DNA of 64,000 bases, from the NCBI GenBank assembly GCA_015056045.1, contig SVGZ01000012.1:1-64000 (forward strand), in the 5' to 3' direction. Made by a program: the position numbers and the translations under genes. This document shows, one piece after another, positions 42,757 to 52,853 of the stretch. The stretch is from Clostridiales bacterium. Its GTDB lineage: Bacteria; Bacillota; Clostridia; Christensenellales; Christensenellaceae. Every line of letters starts with the position of its first letter. Positions within the stretch are counted from its first letter, which is position 1. Under the pieces are notes generated by a model, which saw nothing but the letters and a program-made list of their open reading frames with translations, made no database searches and was not told the origin of the DNA.

Positions 42757-45700
42757 TTATACTTTATGTGCCGCTTTAATGCAACGCCTAAGTTGTGACA
42801 TTAGCCGCAACATTTCGTTAATAAAATTCTTTTGCGGCTTTAAAATGATCGCCGGAGGCGTTGATGCGCGGTAATTGGCAAAAAGCGGATACTGAGAGAC
42901 GACTCTTCTTGCCATGGCTTCATCGACATAGACAAGGTCTTCCTCCGCAAATTTCAGCTCAACAAACTTCGGCTGGCGGATGACGCTCGCAATGCCTGCC
43001 TTTTCCGCATAGCTGCGGATGAGGCGATAAGCAAGGAGGTTTTCAACCTGTTTCGGCGGTGTTCCGTAGCGTTCCTGCAGAACATCCCTGAGATCCGTAA
43101 CATCCTGCGTTGTGCGGATATTGCCTGCCGCACGGTACATATCGAGCTTCTGCGCTTCATCGGGAATATATTTTTCGGGGATATAGGCATCCATACCGAG
43201 GTCAACTTCCGTATCGAGCGAAAGCGGTTCGGGTCTGCCCATAAGCTCATCAACTTCCTGCCGGATAAACTTGCAGTAAAGGTTATAGCCGATCTGTGCC
43301 ATATGGCCGCTTTGTTCTGCGCCTAAAATATTGCCTGCACCACGGATCTCAAGGTCTCTCATGGCAATCTTATAGCCGCTGCCGAACTGCGTAAATTCAC
43401 GGATCGCCGAAAGTCTTTTCTGTGCGACTTCGTTCATGCTGTCCGTCCGCAGATGCGTAAAGTAGGCATAGGCCCTAAGGTGACTTCTGCCGACTCTGCC
43501 CTTTAACTGGTAGAGCTGCGCCAGACCAAACATATCCGCTTCATAAATGATGATCGTATTGACATTCGGTATATCGATACCCGATTCGATGATCGTCGTC
43601 GATAACAGGACATCAAACTGTTTTTCATAGAAAGCGGAAATAACGCTTTCAAAAGTCTCTTCGCTCATTTGCCCATGTGCCATGGCGACTCTTGCTTCGG
43701 GAACATGAAGGTGCAAACTCCTGAGCAGTTCATCCATCTGCGAAATGCGCCTGCAGACAAAATATGCCTGACCGCCTCTTGCGAGCTCACGCATGATCGC
43801 TTCGCGGACGATCTGCCACGAAAATTCCGCAACATAAGCAACGACTTCTTTTCTGTCTTCGGGCGGTGTATCGATCGTGGAAATATCACGGATTCCCGTC
43901 ATCGCCATTTCGAGCGTTCGGGGGATCGGTGTTGCCGTCAATGTGAGGACGTCGACCGTTCGCTTCATATCCTTGATGCGCTCTTTATGCGAAACGCCGA
44001 AGCGCTGTTCTTCGTCGATGATGAGCAGACCTAAATTCTTATATTTAACCGTCTTGGAAAAGAGCTTATGCGTGCCGATGATGATATCGACAGCGCCGCT
44101 GTTTACCTCTGCGACGACTTTGCCCGGATTTTTGGTAAAGCGGGAAAGCATCGCGATCTTGATCGGGAAACCCGAAAAACGGTCGAGGAAGGTTTTATAA
44201 TGCTGGCGTGCGAGGAGCGTCGTCGGGACCAATACAGCGACCTGTTTGGAATCCATGACGGCCTTAAAAGCGGCACGCATGGCGACTTCCGTCTTGCCAT
44301 AGCCGACGTCTCCCAAAAGCAATCTGTCCATGACCTTTGTGCTCTGCATATCGCGCTTGATCTGTTCGATGCACTGCAGCTGCCCTTCGGTCTCTTCATA
44401 TTCAAAGTTATCTTCGAACTGGCTCTGCCAGGGTGTATCCTCCGCATAACGGAAACCTTTGATCTTCGCTCTCTCTTCATAGATCGAAACGAGGTCTTCC
44501 GTCAGCTTTTTAACGGAGCTTCTTGCTTTCTGCTTGGCGTTATCCCATTCTTTGCCGCCGAGCTTGGAAAGCCTCTTTGCATCATCATCGGAACCGACGA
44601 AACGGGAAATTTTATCGATCTGCGAAGTTTTGATAAAGAGCTTGTCACCGTCCTTATATTCGATCTCGAGGTAATCGCCCTTTGCACCGCCGACTTCCAT
44701 ATTTTTAATGCCCTTATAGCGGCCTTTTCCGTAAATTTCGTGGACGACGGTATCGCCTGCCTTGAGGTCCGCAACAAGGTCAAGAACGGGCTTTTTCTTT
44801 GCATTTTTCTTGGCGTTTTTGAGTTTTCTTCCGAAAATATCCTGTTCGGAAAGGAAAAGCGCCTTTGCATCATTGATGGCAAAACCTGCCTGCAGTCTTG
44901 CGTTCACGATGCTCAGACCCGGTGATGTTTTACCGTCTGTGACCGGTGCCGTCAGGTTCATCTCCTGCAAAATGCCCGAAAGCTGCCTTGCACGGGAAGA
45001 TGCAAAAAGATAAACAGCAAAACCGCCGTTCAATCTTTCGCGGATCGCATCGGCAAGCATTTCCATATTGCCCATGAAACCGACCGCAGAGAGAACATCC
45101 GCTTCGATCTCCGTTTTGATTTTCAGTGTTTTATCTTCAAGCAAACCGCCGATATCGGTGATTTTTCCGCTGTTTTCCGCAAGATACGCTTCAAGATCAA
45201 AAAGCGAGCTCATTTCGCAGCCGAAAGCACCGCCATTGTTCATGACTTCCGCAAAAAGCACCTGCGAAGTCTCAAGACGGTTCGTATGTTCGGAAATGAT
45301 CTTGAATAAATCGTTTGTGATGATGAGCGCATCGCCTGCCCAGTCCATGATGCTCGATTTTTCTGAAAAAACATCGGCATAGGCTTCGATATTCGGGAAA
45401 GTGCCCGTATCTTCGAGCTCATAGAGCATACGCGAAGAAAGCGCACGGAGGCGTTCATCGTCATAAGAAGAAAGATAGTTCCTCAGTTCTTCCTTTTCTT
45501 TTTCGCCGAGGTTGATCTCAAGTGCCGGCGAAATGCTGATCTCTTTTATGCTGTCGCCATAAGACCGCTGTGTATCCGGATCAAAAAGACGGATCGTTTC
45601 GATCTCGTCATCAAAAAAGGTGATGCGGTAAGGCGATACGGCATCGGGCGGATAGACTTCCGCAATTTCACCTCTGCCGGAAAACTGCCCTTTGCCTTCG

Positions 45701-46188
45701 ATGAGCGGACTGTATTCATAGCCTGCTGCGGCAAATTTTGCCTGCAGATCGCGCGGTTCGATGATCATTCCTTCTTTTAAGCTGAAGAAATGTTCGCTGA
45801 AGCTTTCCTTCGGGCGCATTTTATAGAGCATTGCCGCCATGGATGTAAACACAACGGCTGGTCCGCGCATCAGCCTGCATAAAGCGAGCGTTCTTTCTGC
45901 GGAGACTTCGATGCTGCGTGCGTCAATATGGGAAATTTCCGTCTGAACGGAAGGCAGGAAAACTTTTTCGGGATAAAGATAATTTTGGGAAAGCTGCTTT
46001 GCCTCAAAGTCATTCGGGCATACGAAAAAGACCGTTTTTTGCTGTTCCTCAAAAACGGCATGAATAAAATGCGGTAATAGGCCCTCATGGAGCCTTGTGA
46101 TGCGCGCAGGCAGCTTATTTTCTTTTACCGCAGCTTTATGCGCATGGTAAAATGCGCTCTTCTGCAGGGAATCCAGAATACATTTCAA
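42757..46188 (-). CDS. mfd: Transcription-repair coupling factor
   Basis: 1143 residues. N-terminal UvrB-like modules, the CarD-like RNA polymerase interaction domain (LKAGDTVVHEIYGKGRYKGI start), then RecG-type SF2 motor: LLGDVGYGKTEVAMRAAFKA (Walker A), LLIIDEEQRFGV (DEEQ), LTATPIPRTLEMA, LSTTIIESGIDIPN and QLKGRVGRSHLRAYAYF. A C-terminal TRCF domain follows. Removes stalled RNA polymerase and recruits UvrA. Lies 19 bases after pth. Confidence 0.98.
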   Translation of the reverse strand: MKCILDSLQKSAFYHAHKAAVKENKLPARITRLHEGLLPHFIHAVFEEQQKTVFFVCPNDFEAKQLSQNYLYPEKVFLPSVQTEISHIDARSIEVSAERTLALCRLMRGPAVVFTSMAAMLYKMRPKESFSEHFFSLKEGMIIEPRDLQAKFAAAGYEYSPLIEGKGQFSGRGEIAEVYPPDAVSPYRITFFDDEIETIRLFDPDTQRSYGDSIKEISISPALEINLGEKEKEELRNYLSSYDDERLRALSSRMLYELEDTGTFPNIEAYADVFSEKSSIMDWAGDALIITNDLFKIISEHTNRLETSQVLFAEVMNNGGAFGCEMSSLFDLEAYLAENSGKITDIGGLLEDKTLKIKTEIEADVLSAVGFMGNMEMLADAIRERLNGGFAVYLFASSRARQLSGILQEMNLTAPVTDGKTSPGLSIVNARLQAGFAINDAKALFLSEQDIFGRKLKNAKKNAKKKPVLDLVADLKAGDTVVHEIYGKGRYKGIKNMEVGGAKGDYLEIEYKDGDKLFIKTSQIDKISRFVGSDDDAKRLSKLGGKEWDNAKQKARSSVKKLTEDLVSIYEERAKIKGFRYAEDTPWQSQFEDNFEYEETEGQLQCIEQIKRDMQSTKVMDRLLLGDVGYGKTEVAMRAAFKAVMDSKQVAVLVPTTLLARQHYKTFLDRFSGFPIKIAMLSRFTKNPGKVVAEVNSGAVDIIIGTHKLFSKTVKYKNLGLLIIDEEQRFGVSHKERIKDMKRTVDVLTLTATPIPRTLEMAMTGIRDISTIDTPPEDRKEVVAYVAEFSWQIVREAIMRELARGGQAYFVCRRISQMDELLRSLHLHVPEARVAMAHGQMSEETFESVISAFYEKQFDVLLSTTIIESGIDIPNVNTIIIYEADMFGLAQLYQLKGRVGRSHLRAYAYFTHLRTDSMNEVAQKRLSAIREFTQFGSGYKIAMRDLEIRGAGNILGAEQSGHMAQIGYNLYCKFIRQEVDELMGRPEPLSLDTEVDLGMDAYIPEKYIPDEAQKLDMYRAAGNIRTTQDVTDLRDVLQERYGTPPKQVENLLAYRLIRSYAEKAGIASVIRQPKFVELKFAEEDLVYVDEAMARRVVSQYPLFANYRASTPPAIILKPQKNFINEMLRLMSQLRRCIKAAHKV

Positions 46189-46207
46189 AAGATATCACCG
46201 TTTGGTT

Positions 46208-46777
46208 TCAAATCGCATTGCCGTTATATTTTGCCTGTGCCGAAGCGACACCGTTTTTGACGATCTCCAGTGCGGCAAGACCGGCATTTTTGCAGGCTTC
46301 GGCAAAGCTTTTTTCCGTTTCGCTGTCAAATTTTGCCATAACATAATCCGCAAGGTCCATCTTCGGCGGCTGTTTGCCGATACCGATGCGAACACGGGGG
46401 AAATTCTCCGTTTTGATCTCACGAAGGATCGAGCGCATACCGTTATGCGTTCCCGAGCTGCCTTTTTCACGGATGCGGAGCTTACCCGGCTGCAGATCTA
46501 CATCGTCATATAAGACGATGATCTTTTCCGAGGGAATTTTATAATAGCTCATCGCCTGGCGGATCGCCTGACCGGAATTGTTCATATAGGTCTCCGGCTT
46601 CATTAAAATGACTTTTTCACCGCCTACGCTGGTTTCGGCCAATACAGCGTCAAAGCGCCTCTTCATAAAGCGGACGCCCATTTCCTTTGCAGCAATATCG
46701 CAGGCACGATAGCCGGCATTGTGTTTTGTTTTTTCATATTGACGACCCGGATTGCCGAGTCCGACGATCATATACAT
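46208..46777 (-). CDS. pth: Peptidyl-tRNA hydrolase
   Basis: 189 residues. IVGLGNPGRQYEKTKHNAGYRACD includes the catalytic His; MKPETYMNNSGQA, VLYDDVDLQPGKLRIREKGSSGTHNGMRSI and FPRVRIGIGKQP complete the family signature. Recycles peptidyl-tRNAs released from ribosomes. AAAGGAT upstream; promoter at 46864-46892. First of pth-mfd-foldase. Confidence 0.98.
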   Translation of the reverse strand: MYMIVGLGNPGRQYEKTKHNAGYRACDIAAKEMGVRFMKRRFDAVLAETSVGGEKVILMKPETYMNNSGQAIRQAMSYYKIPSEKIIVLYDDVDLQPGKLRIREKGSSGTHNGMRSILREIKTENFPRVRIGIGKQPPKMDLADYVMAKFDSETEKSFAEACKNAGLAALEIVKNGVASAQAKYNGNAI

Positions 46778-46863
46778 ATCTCAAAAATCCTTTTCCATAC
46801 CGTAAAAATGACTGAAAATTTCCGTCCTTTTCAGGAAAATATTCGGTTTGTGTCCAATATACA

Positions 46864-46892
46864 ATTATTGTTTTTTTCAGGCAGATTGTCAA
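46864..46892 (-). promoter_or_regulatory. Promoter of pth-mfd
   Basis: Leftward TTGACA (46892-46887), 17-base spacer, AATAAT (46869-46864). Confidence 0.6.
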
Positions 46893-47044
46893 GTTTTTTA
46901 TGCCAAGTGCAGTATTTCAAAGGCAAGTTTACAATAAAGATGCAGCTTCGACACAGTTTTTTGCCTTTGCGCATGGAAAAACATTCCGCTATGCTATATA
47001 ATATAATCTGAAAAAATGTTCTTATGATTAAAGGATCATCCGCT

Positions 47045-49099
47045 ATGAAAAAAGCTTTCTATATCATTCTTGCAATACTGCTGCTCTGCACGATCGGCTG
47101 CGGCAAAAAGGACACGACACATCCCGAAAACGTCGGCGAACTTTATGTTGAGGCGATCCGCAATATGGATTTTGACCTTGCGCATGAATATGTCTGCACA
47201 CGCTGCGGTGCGATCTCTCTCGAAAAATATACCGACGCATGGGATAACATCATCAGCGTTCTGGAGATCACCGATATTTCCGTCACAGACCCGTATATCA
47301 CAACGGAAGACGAAACGGAATACCTGAACTATACCATCACCTTAAAAAGCGACCTGACCGAAGACCTGATCACAGACGTCAAAGCGAAAATGACCTATTA
47401 TGAAGATATGGCACATATCGATTTTACCTATGATTCGATCCTCGAAGGATATGAAGAAGGTTCCTACGTCCGTGAACGCACACTAAAAGGCACACGAGGC
47501 GAAATCTTTGCGGCAGATGGTACGATTCTTGCCCAGAATTCCTATTCCGATACCGTCTATATCAGCGTTTCCGCAGACCTCAATATTGATGCGACTTTGG
47601 CGCAGCTTTCTTCGATCATTCCCGATTTAAAGCTTGAAAAACTCCGCAAAAGCTATGAAACGGCTTTGGAAAGAAGCCATGCCGTTGTTTCCGTCAAGGC
47701 ATACAGCAGAGGAACAATGGATGAAGCCTTAAAAGATCAACTCCTTCGCATCGAAGGCGTCGGCATTGACGATTCTTCGCTGACACCGCAGCGTTATTAC
47801 CCTTATGGGGAAATTTTTGCCCATGCCGTCGGCTATACAGGTGCACCTTCCGAAGCTGACCTTGAAAAATACGGCTATACGAACAAGACAACTCTCGTCG
47901 GCAAAACAGGGCTCGAAGCTTCCTATGAAAATATTCTGCACAGCGAAGACGGCTATTCCCTTGAATTTGTCAGCAGCAGCGGCGTTATCACAAAAGTCCT
48001 GCAGCGTGTCGAACCCGTCAGCGGAACGGATATCCGCACAACGCTCAGCATTGCCGATCAGACAAAGGCACATTATGCGCTCGAAAAATACCTTGCCGAT
48101 GACCAGACAGGTGCAGCCATCGTCATGGATACCAAAGAAGGATCGATCAGCGCACTTTCCTCCAACCCGAGTTTTGACAGCAACCTTTTCGCATTTCCGA
48201 TCCCCGATGATGTCTATCAGAGCACCTTTGGCGAAGGCACCAACCAGCCGCTTTTAAACAGAGCGACACAGGCAACGCTTGCACCGGGTTCAACGATCAA
48301 GCCCTTTACCGCAGCGGCTGCAATGGATAACAATATCCTCACAATGAATTCGGTCTTCCCCTATGAGATCGAAAACAATAAATGGACACCGCCGGGTGAT
48401 GACTGGATCTGGCCGCCGATTTCCCGAAGCGAACGAACACCGGGCGAGCTCAATATGTTTGCGGCAATGCGTTCTTCGGATAACATTTATTTCGGTTGGG
48501 CAGCCATGAAGATCGGTGAAGATCGCTTCCTGCAGTATTTCCGCGAAAAGCTGCATTTTGATGAAGATCTGCCCTTCAATTTACCCGTTAAACGCGGCAA
48601 CCTCGTCAACGAAGGCACCGAAATGAACCTAAAGCTGCTTTCGGATATGGGCTTCGGTGTTGGCGAAATGCTCGTTTCTCCGCTGCAGCTTGTTACGCTC
48701 TACACCTGTTTTGAAAACGACTGCGACGTCATACAGCCAAGAATCGTCAGCAGCATCACGCATTCCGACGGCATTACACAGACAACGATCGAATCCTATG
48801 GGCGTGAGGTCTTATATGAAGATGTCATGTCTGAATATACGAAATACAAGATCGTCGAATCCATGCATGAGGTTGTCCGCAGAGGCACGGCAAGACCGAT
48901 CTATAAAGAAGGACGCAGCGTAGCCTCCAAAACGGGTACGGCCGTTGTCAGCAAAACAAGAGAAATCTCCTGGGTCGTTGCGTTTTATACGGAAGATACG
49001 GATAAGATCGTCATCGTTATGGTAGACGGCCCTGCAGATGAAGGTAATATCAAGTTCGATATCTGCAATATTTTACTCGAAGAAGAGACAAAGGAATGA
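47045..49099 (+). CDS. Class B penicillin-binding protein with NTF2-like (MecA_N) domain
   Basis: 684 residues from the ATG at 47045 (AAAGGATC upstream). Signal region ends LCTIGCGKK, a plausible lipobox, so lipid anchoring is possible. A MecA_N/NTF2-like domain (about 30-125), then a PBP-dimer domain, then the transpeptidase: APGSTIKPFT (Ser-x-x-Lys), SSDNIYF (Ser-x-Asn) and ASKTGTA (Lys-Thr-Gly). All catalytic motifs present. Cross-links peptidoglycan, and the MecA/PBP2a-like layout is found in low-affinity PBPs; resistance is not implied. Probably co-transcribed with cysK. A TATAAT lies at 46996-47006 but the -35 is poor. Confidence 0.9.
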   Translation: MKKAFYIILAILLLCTIGCGKKDTTHPENVGELYVEAIRNMDFDLAHEYVCTRCGAISLEKYTDAWDNIISVLEITDISVTDPYITTEDETEYLNYTITLKSDLTEDLITDVKAKMTYYEDMAHIDFTYDSILEGYEEGSYVRERTLKGTRGEIFAADGTILAQNSYSDTVYISVSADLNIDATLAQLSSIIPDLKLEKLRKSYETALERSHAVVSVKAYSRGTMDEALKDQLLRIEGVGIDDSSLTPQRYYPYGEIFAHAVGYTGAPSEADLEKYGYTNKTTLVGKTGLEASYENILHSEDGYSLEFVSSSGVITKVLQRVEPVSGTDIRTTLSIADQTKAHYALEKYLADDQTGAAIVMDTKEGSISALSSNPSFDSNLFAFPIPDDVYQSTFGEGTNQPLLNRATQATLAPGSTIKPFTAAAAMDNNILTMNSVFPYEIENNKWTPPGDDWIWPPISRSERTPGELNMFAAMRSSDNIYFGWAAMKIGEDRFLQYFREKLHFDEDLPFNLPVKRGNLVNEGTEMNLKLLSDMGFGVGEMLVSPLQLVTLYTCFENDCDVIQPRIVSSITHSDGITQTTIESYGREVLYEDVMSEYTKYKIVESMHEVVRRGTARPIYKEGRSVASKTGTAVVSKTREISWVVAFYTEDTDKIVIVMVDGPADEGNIKFDICNILLEEETKE

Positions 49100-49104
49100 C
49101 CGCT

Positions 49105-50013
49105 ATGCTCTATCACGACCTCACAGAACTCATCGGGAATACACCGCTCGTATCCCTTTCCCATATCGCAGAGGGCTTTTCCATTGCGGCAAAGCTCGAA
49201 TATTTCAATCCTTTGGGCAGCGTCAAAGACCGCGCGGCAATGGGCATGATCTCTGACGCCGAAGAAAAAGGATTATTAAAAAAAGGCAGCCTCATCATCG
49301 AACCGACAAGCGGAAACACAGGCGTCGGTCTTGCTTTTATTGCAGCGATCCGCGGCTATCAGCTCATCCTCACTATGCCCGAAAATATGAGCCTCGAGCG
49401 AAGGCAGCTTCTCTCTGCTCTTGGTGCAAAGATCGTACTGACCGAAGCTTCCGGCGGAATGGCTGCTTCCATCAAAAAAGCCGAAGAGCTTCTTTCGGAA
49501 AATCCGGGCGCATTCATGCCCATGCAGTTTGAAAACCCGGCGAATGCGGAAGCACACAAAACGACTGCGGAAGAGATCTGGCGCGATACCGAAGGAAAAA
49601 TCGATGCCTTTGTTGCCGCTGTCGGCACCGGCGGAACGCTTTCCGGCACCGGGAAATACCTTCGCATAAAAAACGAAAAGATCGAGATCATCGCCGTTGA
49701 ACCGGATGAATCTGCCGTTTTATCCGGTGAAAAAGCCGGCAGCCACGGTATTCAGGGCATCGGTGCAGGTTTCATTCCGAAAATTCTCGATACTTCGCTT
49801 ATTTCCGAAGTCATCCGCATCAAAACGGAAGATGCCAAAAAGATGGCGGCAAGACTCGCCAAAGAAGAAGGCATCCTTTGCGGGATCAGCAGCGGTGCAG
49901 CGGTTTTGGCGGCGATCAGCTATGCAGAAAAGCCCGAAAACAAAGGCAAAAACATCGTTGTCCTGCTTCCCGATACGGGCGAACGCTATCTTTCCGCAGG
50001 CGTCTTTTCCTAA
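49105..50013 (+). CDS. cysK: Cysteine synthase (O-acetylserine sulfhydrylase)
   Basis: 302 residues from the ATG at 49105, 9 bases after AAGGA; an ATG at 49096 overlaps the PBP stop. LIGNTPLVSL start, FNPLGSVKDRAAMGMI with the PLP lysine, EPTSGNTGVGLAFIAA, GTGGTLSGTGKYL (phosphate loop) and GISSGAAVLAA. Makes cysteine from O-acetylserine and sulfide with PLP. No cysE is adjacent. Pairing with a PBP gene is unusual. Confidence 0.96.
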   Translation: MLYHDLTELIGNTPLVSLSHIAEGFSIAAKLEYFNPLGSVKDRAAMGMISDAEEKGLLKKGSLIIEPTSGNTGVGLAFIAAIRGYQLILTMPENMSLERRQLLSALGAKIVLTEASGGMAASIKKAEELLSENPGAFMPMQFENPANAEAHKTTAEEIWRDTEGKIDAFVAAVGTGGTLSGTGKYLRIKNEKIEIIAVEPDESAVLSGEKAGSHGIQGIGAGFIPKILDTSLISEVIRIKTEDAKKMAARLAKEEGILCGISSGAAVLAAISYAEKPENKGKNIVVLLPDTGERYLSAGVFS

Positions 50014-50091
50014 GGCGGCAAAGTTGTGCCTTTTTCGTCATTTTTTTGTGATGAAAGCGTAAACTTCCCGTGAATACCGTATGTTAATTGG

Positions 50092-50120
50092 TTGTATACG
50101 GAAAAAAATTTTGCTATAAT
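50092..50120 (+). promoter_or_regulatory. Promoter of ftsA
   Basis: TTGTAT (50092-50097), 17-base spacer, TATAAT (50115-50120). GAGG precedes the ftsA ATG at 50176. Confidence 0.65.
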
Positions 50121-50175
50121 CATATGTAGGAGTTTTATGCTCCGTGATATTTCTTTGCATTTTTGAGGCAGACTT

Positions 50176-51342
50176 ATGTGGGATATTCCAACGCTGGAAA
50201 TCGGTACATCGAAAATAATATGCATGATCGCAGCACCGGACCGCAGCAGGAATTTGCCCATCAGCGCGATCCTGCCCTATGAAGGCATCAAGGAAGGTTC
50301 TTTTATCGATCGTTCCCGTGCGGAAAATGCGATCGTTTCCGTCATTGAAGATGCCGAGGTCGCAAGCTCCAGACAGATCGGTGAGATCATCGTCGGTGTA
50401 CCGGGCTGTTTCTTAAAACTCGAAAAGCTCGAGGTTTCGACAGAAGTCATGGGCGAAAAAGTTTCCCGCGGCGATATTGATGCACTCCGCAGGCAGGCAA
50501 TGTCCACGAATTATGCCGATGCCAAGCACATCGAAACACGCTTTGCCTATTTTACCGATGACGATGGCGAGATCTATGCGGAAGAGCCGATCGGACAGAA
50601 AACATATACGCTTTCTGCCTGTGTCGTCAACGCCTATGCGAGCCGTGAATTTACGGATGTCGTTGAAAATGCTCTTGCAAAACTGAAGATCGATATTGCC
50701 TGCTATGTCGGCGAAGGTTTGGCACAGGCACTGCACTATATCCCCGCGGAAGAGCGCGATAAAAGTGCGATCTTGCTCGATATCGGGCAAACGGAAACGA
50801 CCGTTTCCGCCGTTTATGCCGATGCTGTTCTTGCGGAAGCGACGATCGATATGGGGTCTTTCGATATCACGGGCGACCTTGCCATTGCCATCGATGCCGA
50901 TATTCAGACCGCACAGAACCTTCGCAGAAATTACATCTTCGGGATCGACGCGGATCACGGCGACCTGATCTTCGGCAAAGACGAAACCGGCCGTATGCGC
51001 GGCTATGATGTCGTCAAAGTCCGCAGTACGATCGAAAAGCGTATGCGCATTATTTTAGGCGAAATCACAAAGGCGCTTGCGTCGATGAACGATGTTCTTT
51101 TCCCGAGAGCTGCCGTCTACCTCAGCGGTGCGGATAGCCAGACGCGCGGAATTACGCAGTTTATCGCGAGCGTTATGGAAAAAGAGGTCATAAGCGTCTA
51201 TAAAAGCGGAAATATGCTCTCTGCAGAGTACAATACTTCGCTTGCACTTCTTGACAACGAAGCCCATTCGCTTTATGATTTAAAAAAGGACCATTCACAA
51301 AAGAAGAGTCTAAACGAAAAATTTTTGGGGTTATTCCGGTAA
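50176..51342 (+). CDS. ftsA: Cell division protein FtsA
   Basis: 388 residues, actin-like ATPase fold. Phosphate 1 TLEIGTSKI, the SHS2 region with IGEIIVGVPG, phosphate 2 AILLDIGQTETTVSAVY, and adenosine motif VYLSGAD. The C-terminus ends in SLNEKFLGLFR, the short amphipathic helix by which FtsA tethers FtsZ to the membrane. Its position immediately before ftsZ confirms the call. The rest of the dcw cluster (mur, ftsQ/W) is absent from this window. Confidence 0.94.
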   Translation: MWDIPTLEIGTSKIICMIAAPDRSRNLPISAILPYEGIKEGSFIDRSRAENAIVSVIEDAEVASSRQIGEIIVGVPGCFLKLEKLEVSTEVMGEKVSRGDIDALRRQAMSTNYADAKHIETRFAYFTDDDGEIYAEEPIGQKTYTLSACVVNAYASREFTDVVENALAKLKIDIACYVGEGLAQALHYIPAEERDKSAILLDIGQTETTVSAVYADAVLAEATIDMGSFDITGDLAIAIDADIQTAQNLRRNYIFGIDADHGDLIFGKDETGRMRGYDVVKVRSTIEKRMRIILGEITKALASMNDVLFPRAAVYLSGADSQTRGITQFIASVMEKEVISVYKSGNMLSAEYNTSLALLDNEAHSLYDLKKDHSQKKSLNEKFLGLFR

Positions 51343-51376
51343 AATTTCCCCAGTTAAAGAACTACCAATTAAAATT

Positions 51377-51404
51377 TTGAAATCCGGCAATACTAAAGTA
51401 TAGT
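51377..51404 (+). promoter_or_regulatory. Promoter of ftsZ
   Basis: TTGAAA (51377-51382), 16-base spacer, TATAGT (51399-51404); gives ftsZ its own transcript as well as read-through from ftsA. Confidence 0.65.
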
Positions 51405-51426
51405 GCTGTTTAAGGGAGGATATTTC

Positions 51427-52659
51427 ATGCCGATCGAATTTGATACACAGAATCTGAATTTTGCCAAAATTAAAGTTATTGGCTGCGGCGGAGGCGGTGG
51501 TAATGCCGTCAACAGGATGGTCGAATACGGCCTTAAAGGTGCAGAGTTTTACGTCGTTAATACCGATAAACAGGCATTATACCTGAACAAGGCACCCAAC
51601 AAGGTGCAGATCGGCGAAAAGATCACAAAAGGTCTTGGCTCCGGCGGTGACTCCTCCGTTGGTAAAAAAGCAGCCGAAGAAAGCCGCGAAGAATTAGAAG
51701 AAATCGTAAAAGGCGCTGACCTGATCTTTATCGCTGCCGGTATGGGCGGTGGTACAGGCACAGGTTCCGCAGCCGTTATTGCCGATATCGCTCGTCAGTA
51801 TGGCATTTTAACCGTTGCCTTCGTAACAATGCCCTTCTGGTTCGAAGGTATTCCGCGCAAAAAAGTCGCAGAAGCCGGCTTCAATGAACTCTACAACACC
51901 GTTGACAGCATCGTTAAGATCCCGAACGACAAGCTCCTCGAAGTTATGGGCAAAAACACACCCCTTCTCGAATCCTTCAAGCTTGCAGACGATGCACTCC
52001 GCCAGGGTATTCAGGGTCTGACAGACCTTATCGCAAAACCTGCGCTCATCAACCTCGACTTTGCAGATGTCCGTTCCGTCATGATGGAAAGAGGCATCGC
52101 ACACATGGGCATCGGCGTTGGCACAGGCGAAAGCAAAGTTCTTGACGCTGCAAGACAGGCGATCATGTCTCCGCTTCTGGATACATCTATCCAGGGTGCA
52201 AAGGGCATCATCTTCAACATCACAGGCGACAAGACAATGGGCCTTTCCGAAATCGAAGAAGCCATCAAGCTCGTTCAGTCTGCAGCTGATCCGGCTGCAA
52301 ACATCTTCATCGGCGCAGACATCAACGAAAACCTCGACGACGAAGTACACATCACCGTTATCGCAACAGGTTTCGGCAGCGAATACCCGATCGACGGCGA
52401 AACCGTTGTCAAAGCTCCGCAGAACCGCACGACAGCAAGCGTTTCCGGCACAGCAAACCTCTATGGCGCAGTTGTTTCCGAAAACAAAGGCGAAGTTAAA
52501 CCGCCGAAAGCAGCCGATTGGTTTGGCGATAAGCTCAGTAGCATGAAGACACCCGAAGCTGCTGCACCGGTTCCGCAGGATCTCAGCTTCCTCGAAGAAG
52601 ATGAACCCGAAATTCCGGTATTCCTGAAAAAAGCACCGAAGCGTACGCCCAGAGGCTAA
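51427..52659 (+). CDS. ftsZ: Cell division GTPase FtsZ
   Basis: 410 residues from the ATG at 51427 (GGGAGG upstream). IKVIGCGGGGGNAVNRM, the tubulin signature AAGMGGGTGTGSAAVIADIA, PFWFEG and the synergy-loop NLDFADVRSVM. A variable linker (about 335-390) leads to the tail EIPVFLKKAPKR, the peptide that binds FtsA and other division proteins. Polymerises with GTP into the Z ring. Terminator at 52673. Confidence 0.98.
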   Translation: MPIEFDTQNLNFAKIKVIGCGGGGGNAVNRMVEYGLKGAEFYVVNTDKQALYLNKAPNKVQIGEKITKGLGSGGDSSVGKKAAEESREELEEIVKGADLIFIAAGMGGGTGTGSAAVIADIARQYGILTVAFVTMPFWFEGIPRKKVAEAGFNELYNTVDSIVKIPNDKLLEVMGKNTPLLESFKLADDALRQGIQGLTDLIAKPALINLDFADVRSVMMERGIAHMGIGVGTGESKVLDAARQAIMSPLLDTSIQGAKGIIFNITGDKTMGLSEIEEAIKLVQSAADPAANIFIGADINENLDDEVHITVIATGFGSEYPIDGETVVKAPQNRTTASVSGTANLYGAVVSENKGEVKPPKAADWFGDKLSSMKTPEAAAPVPQDLSFLEEDEPEIPVFLKKAPKRTPRG

Positions 52660-52672
52660 AATCTGAAATCAA

Positions 52673-52706
52673 AACAGCTCCTGATCAAAAAGGAGCTGTT
52701 TTTTTC
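52673..52706 (+). terminator. Terminator of ftsZ
   Basis: AACAGCTCCT pairs with AGGAGCTGTT around GATCAAAA, followed by TTTTTT. Confidence 0.92.
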
Positions 52707-52853
52707 GTATTCAACCATCCGTTGAGCGAATATTCCACCCTTGGTTGTGCAAATTTGCCCCGATTCAACGCCTGTTCCATTTACTTTTGCCATAAAAAAA
52801 GGCTATACTGAGAGCATAAACAAGGCGCTTTTGTAAAACCAAGGAGTTATCAT

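Noticed and set aside
50176-50220. Glu instead of Asp in the FtsA phosphate-1 motif (LEIGTSK) as an anomaly
   Set aside because: Other FtsA proteins, including the E. coli one, have Glu there, so it is normal.
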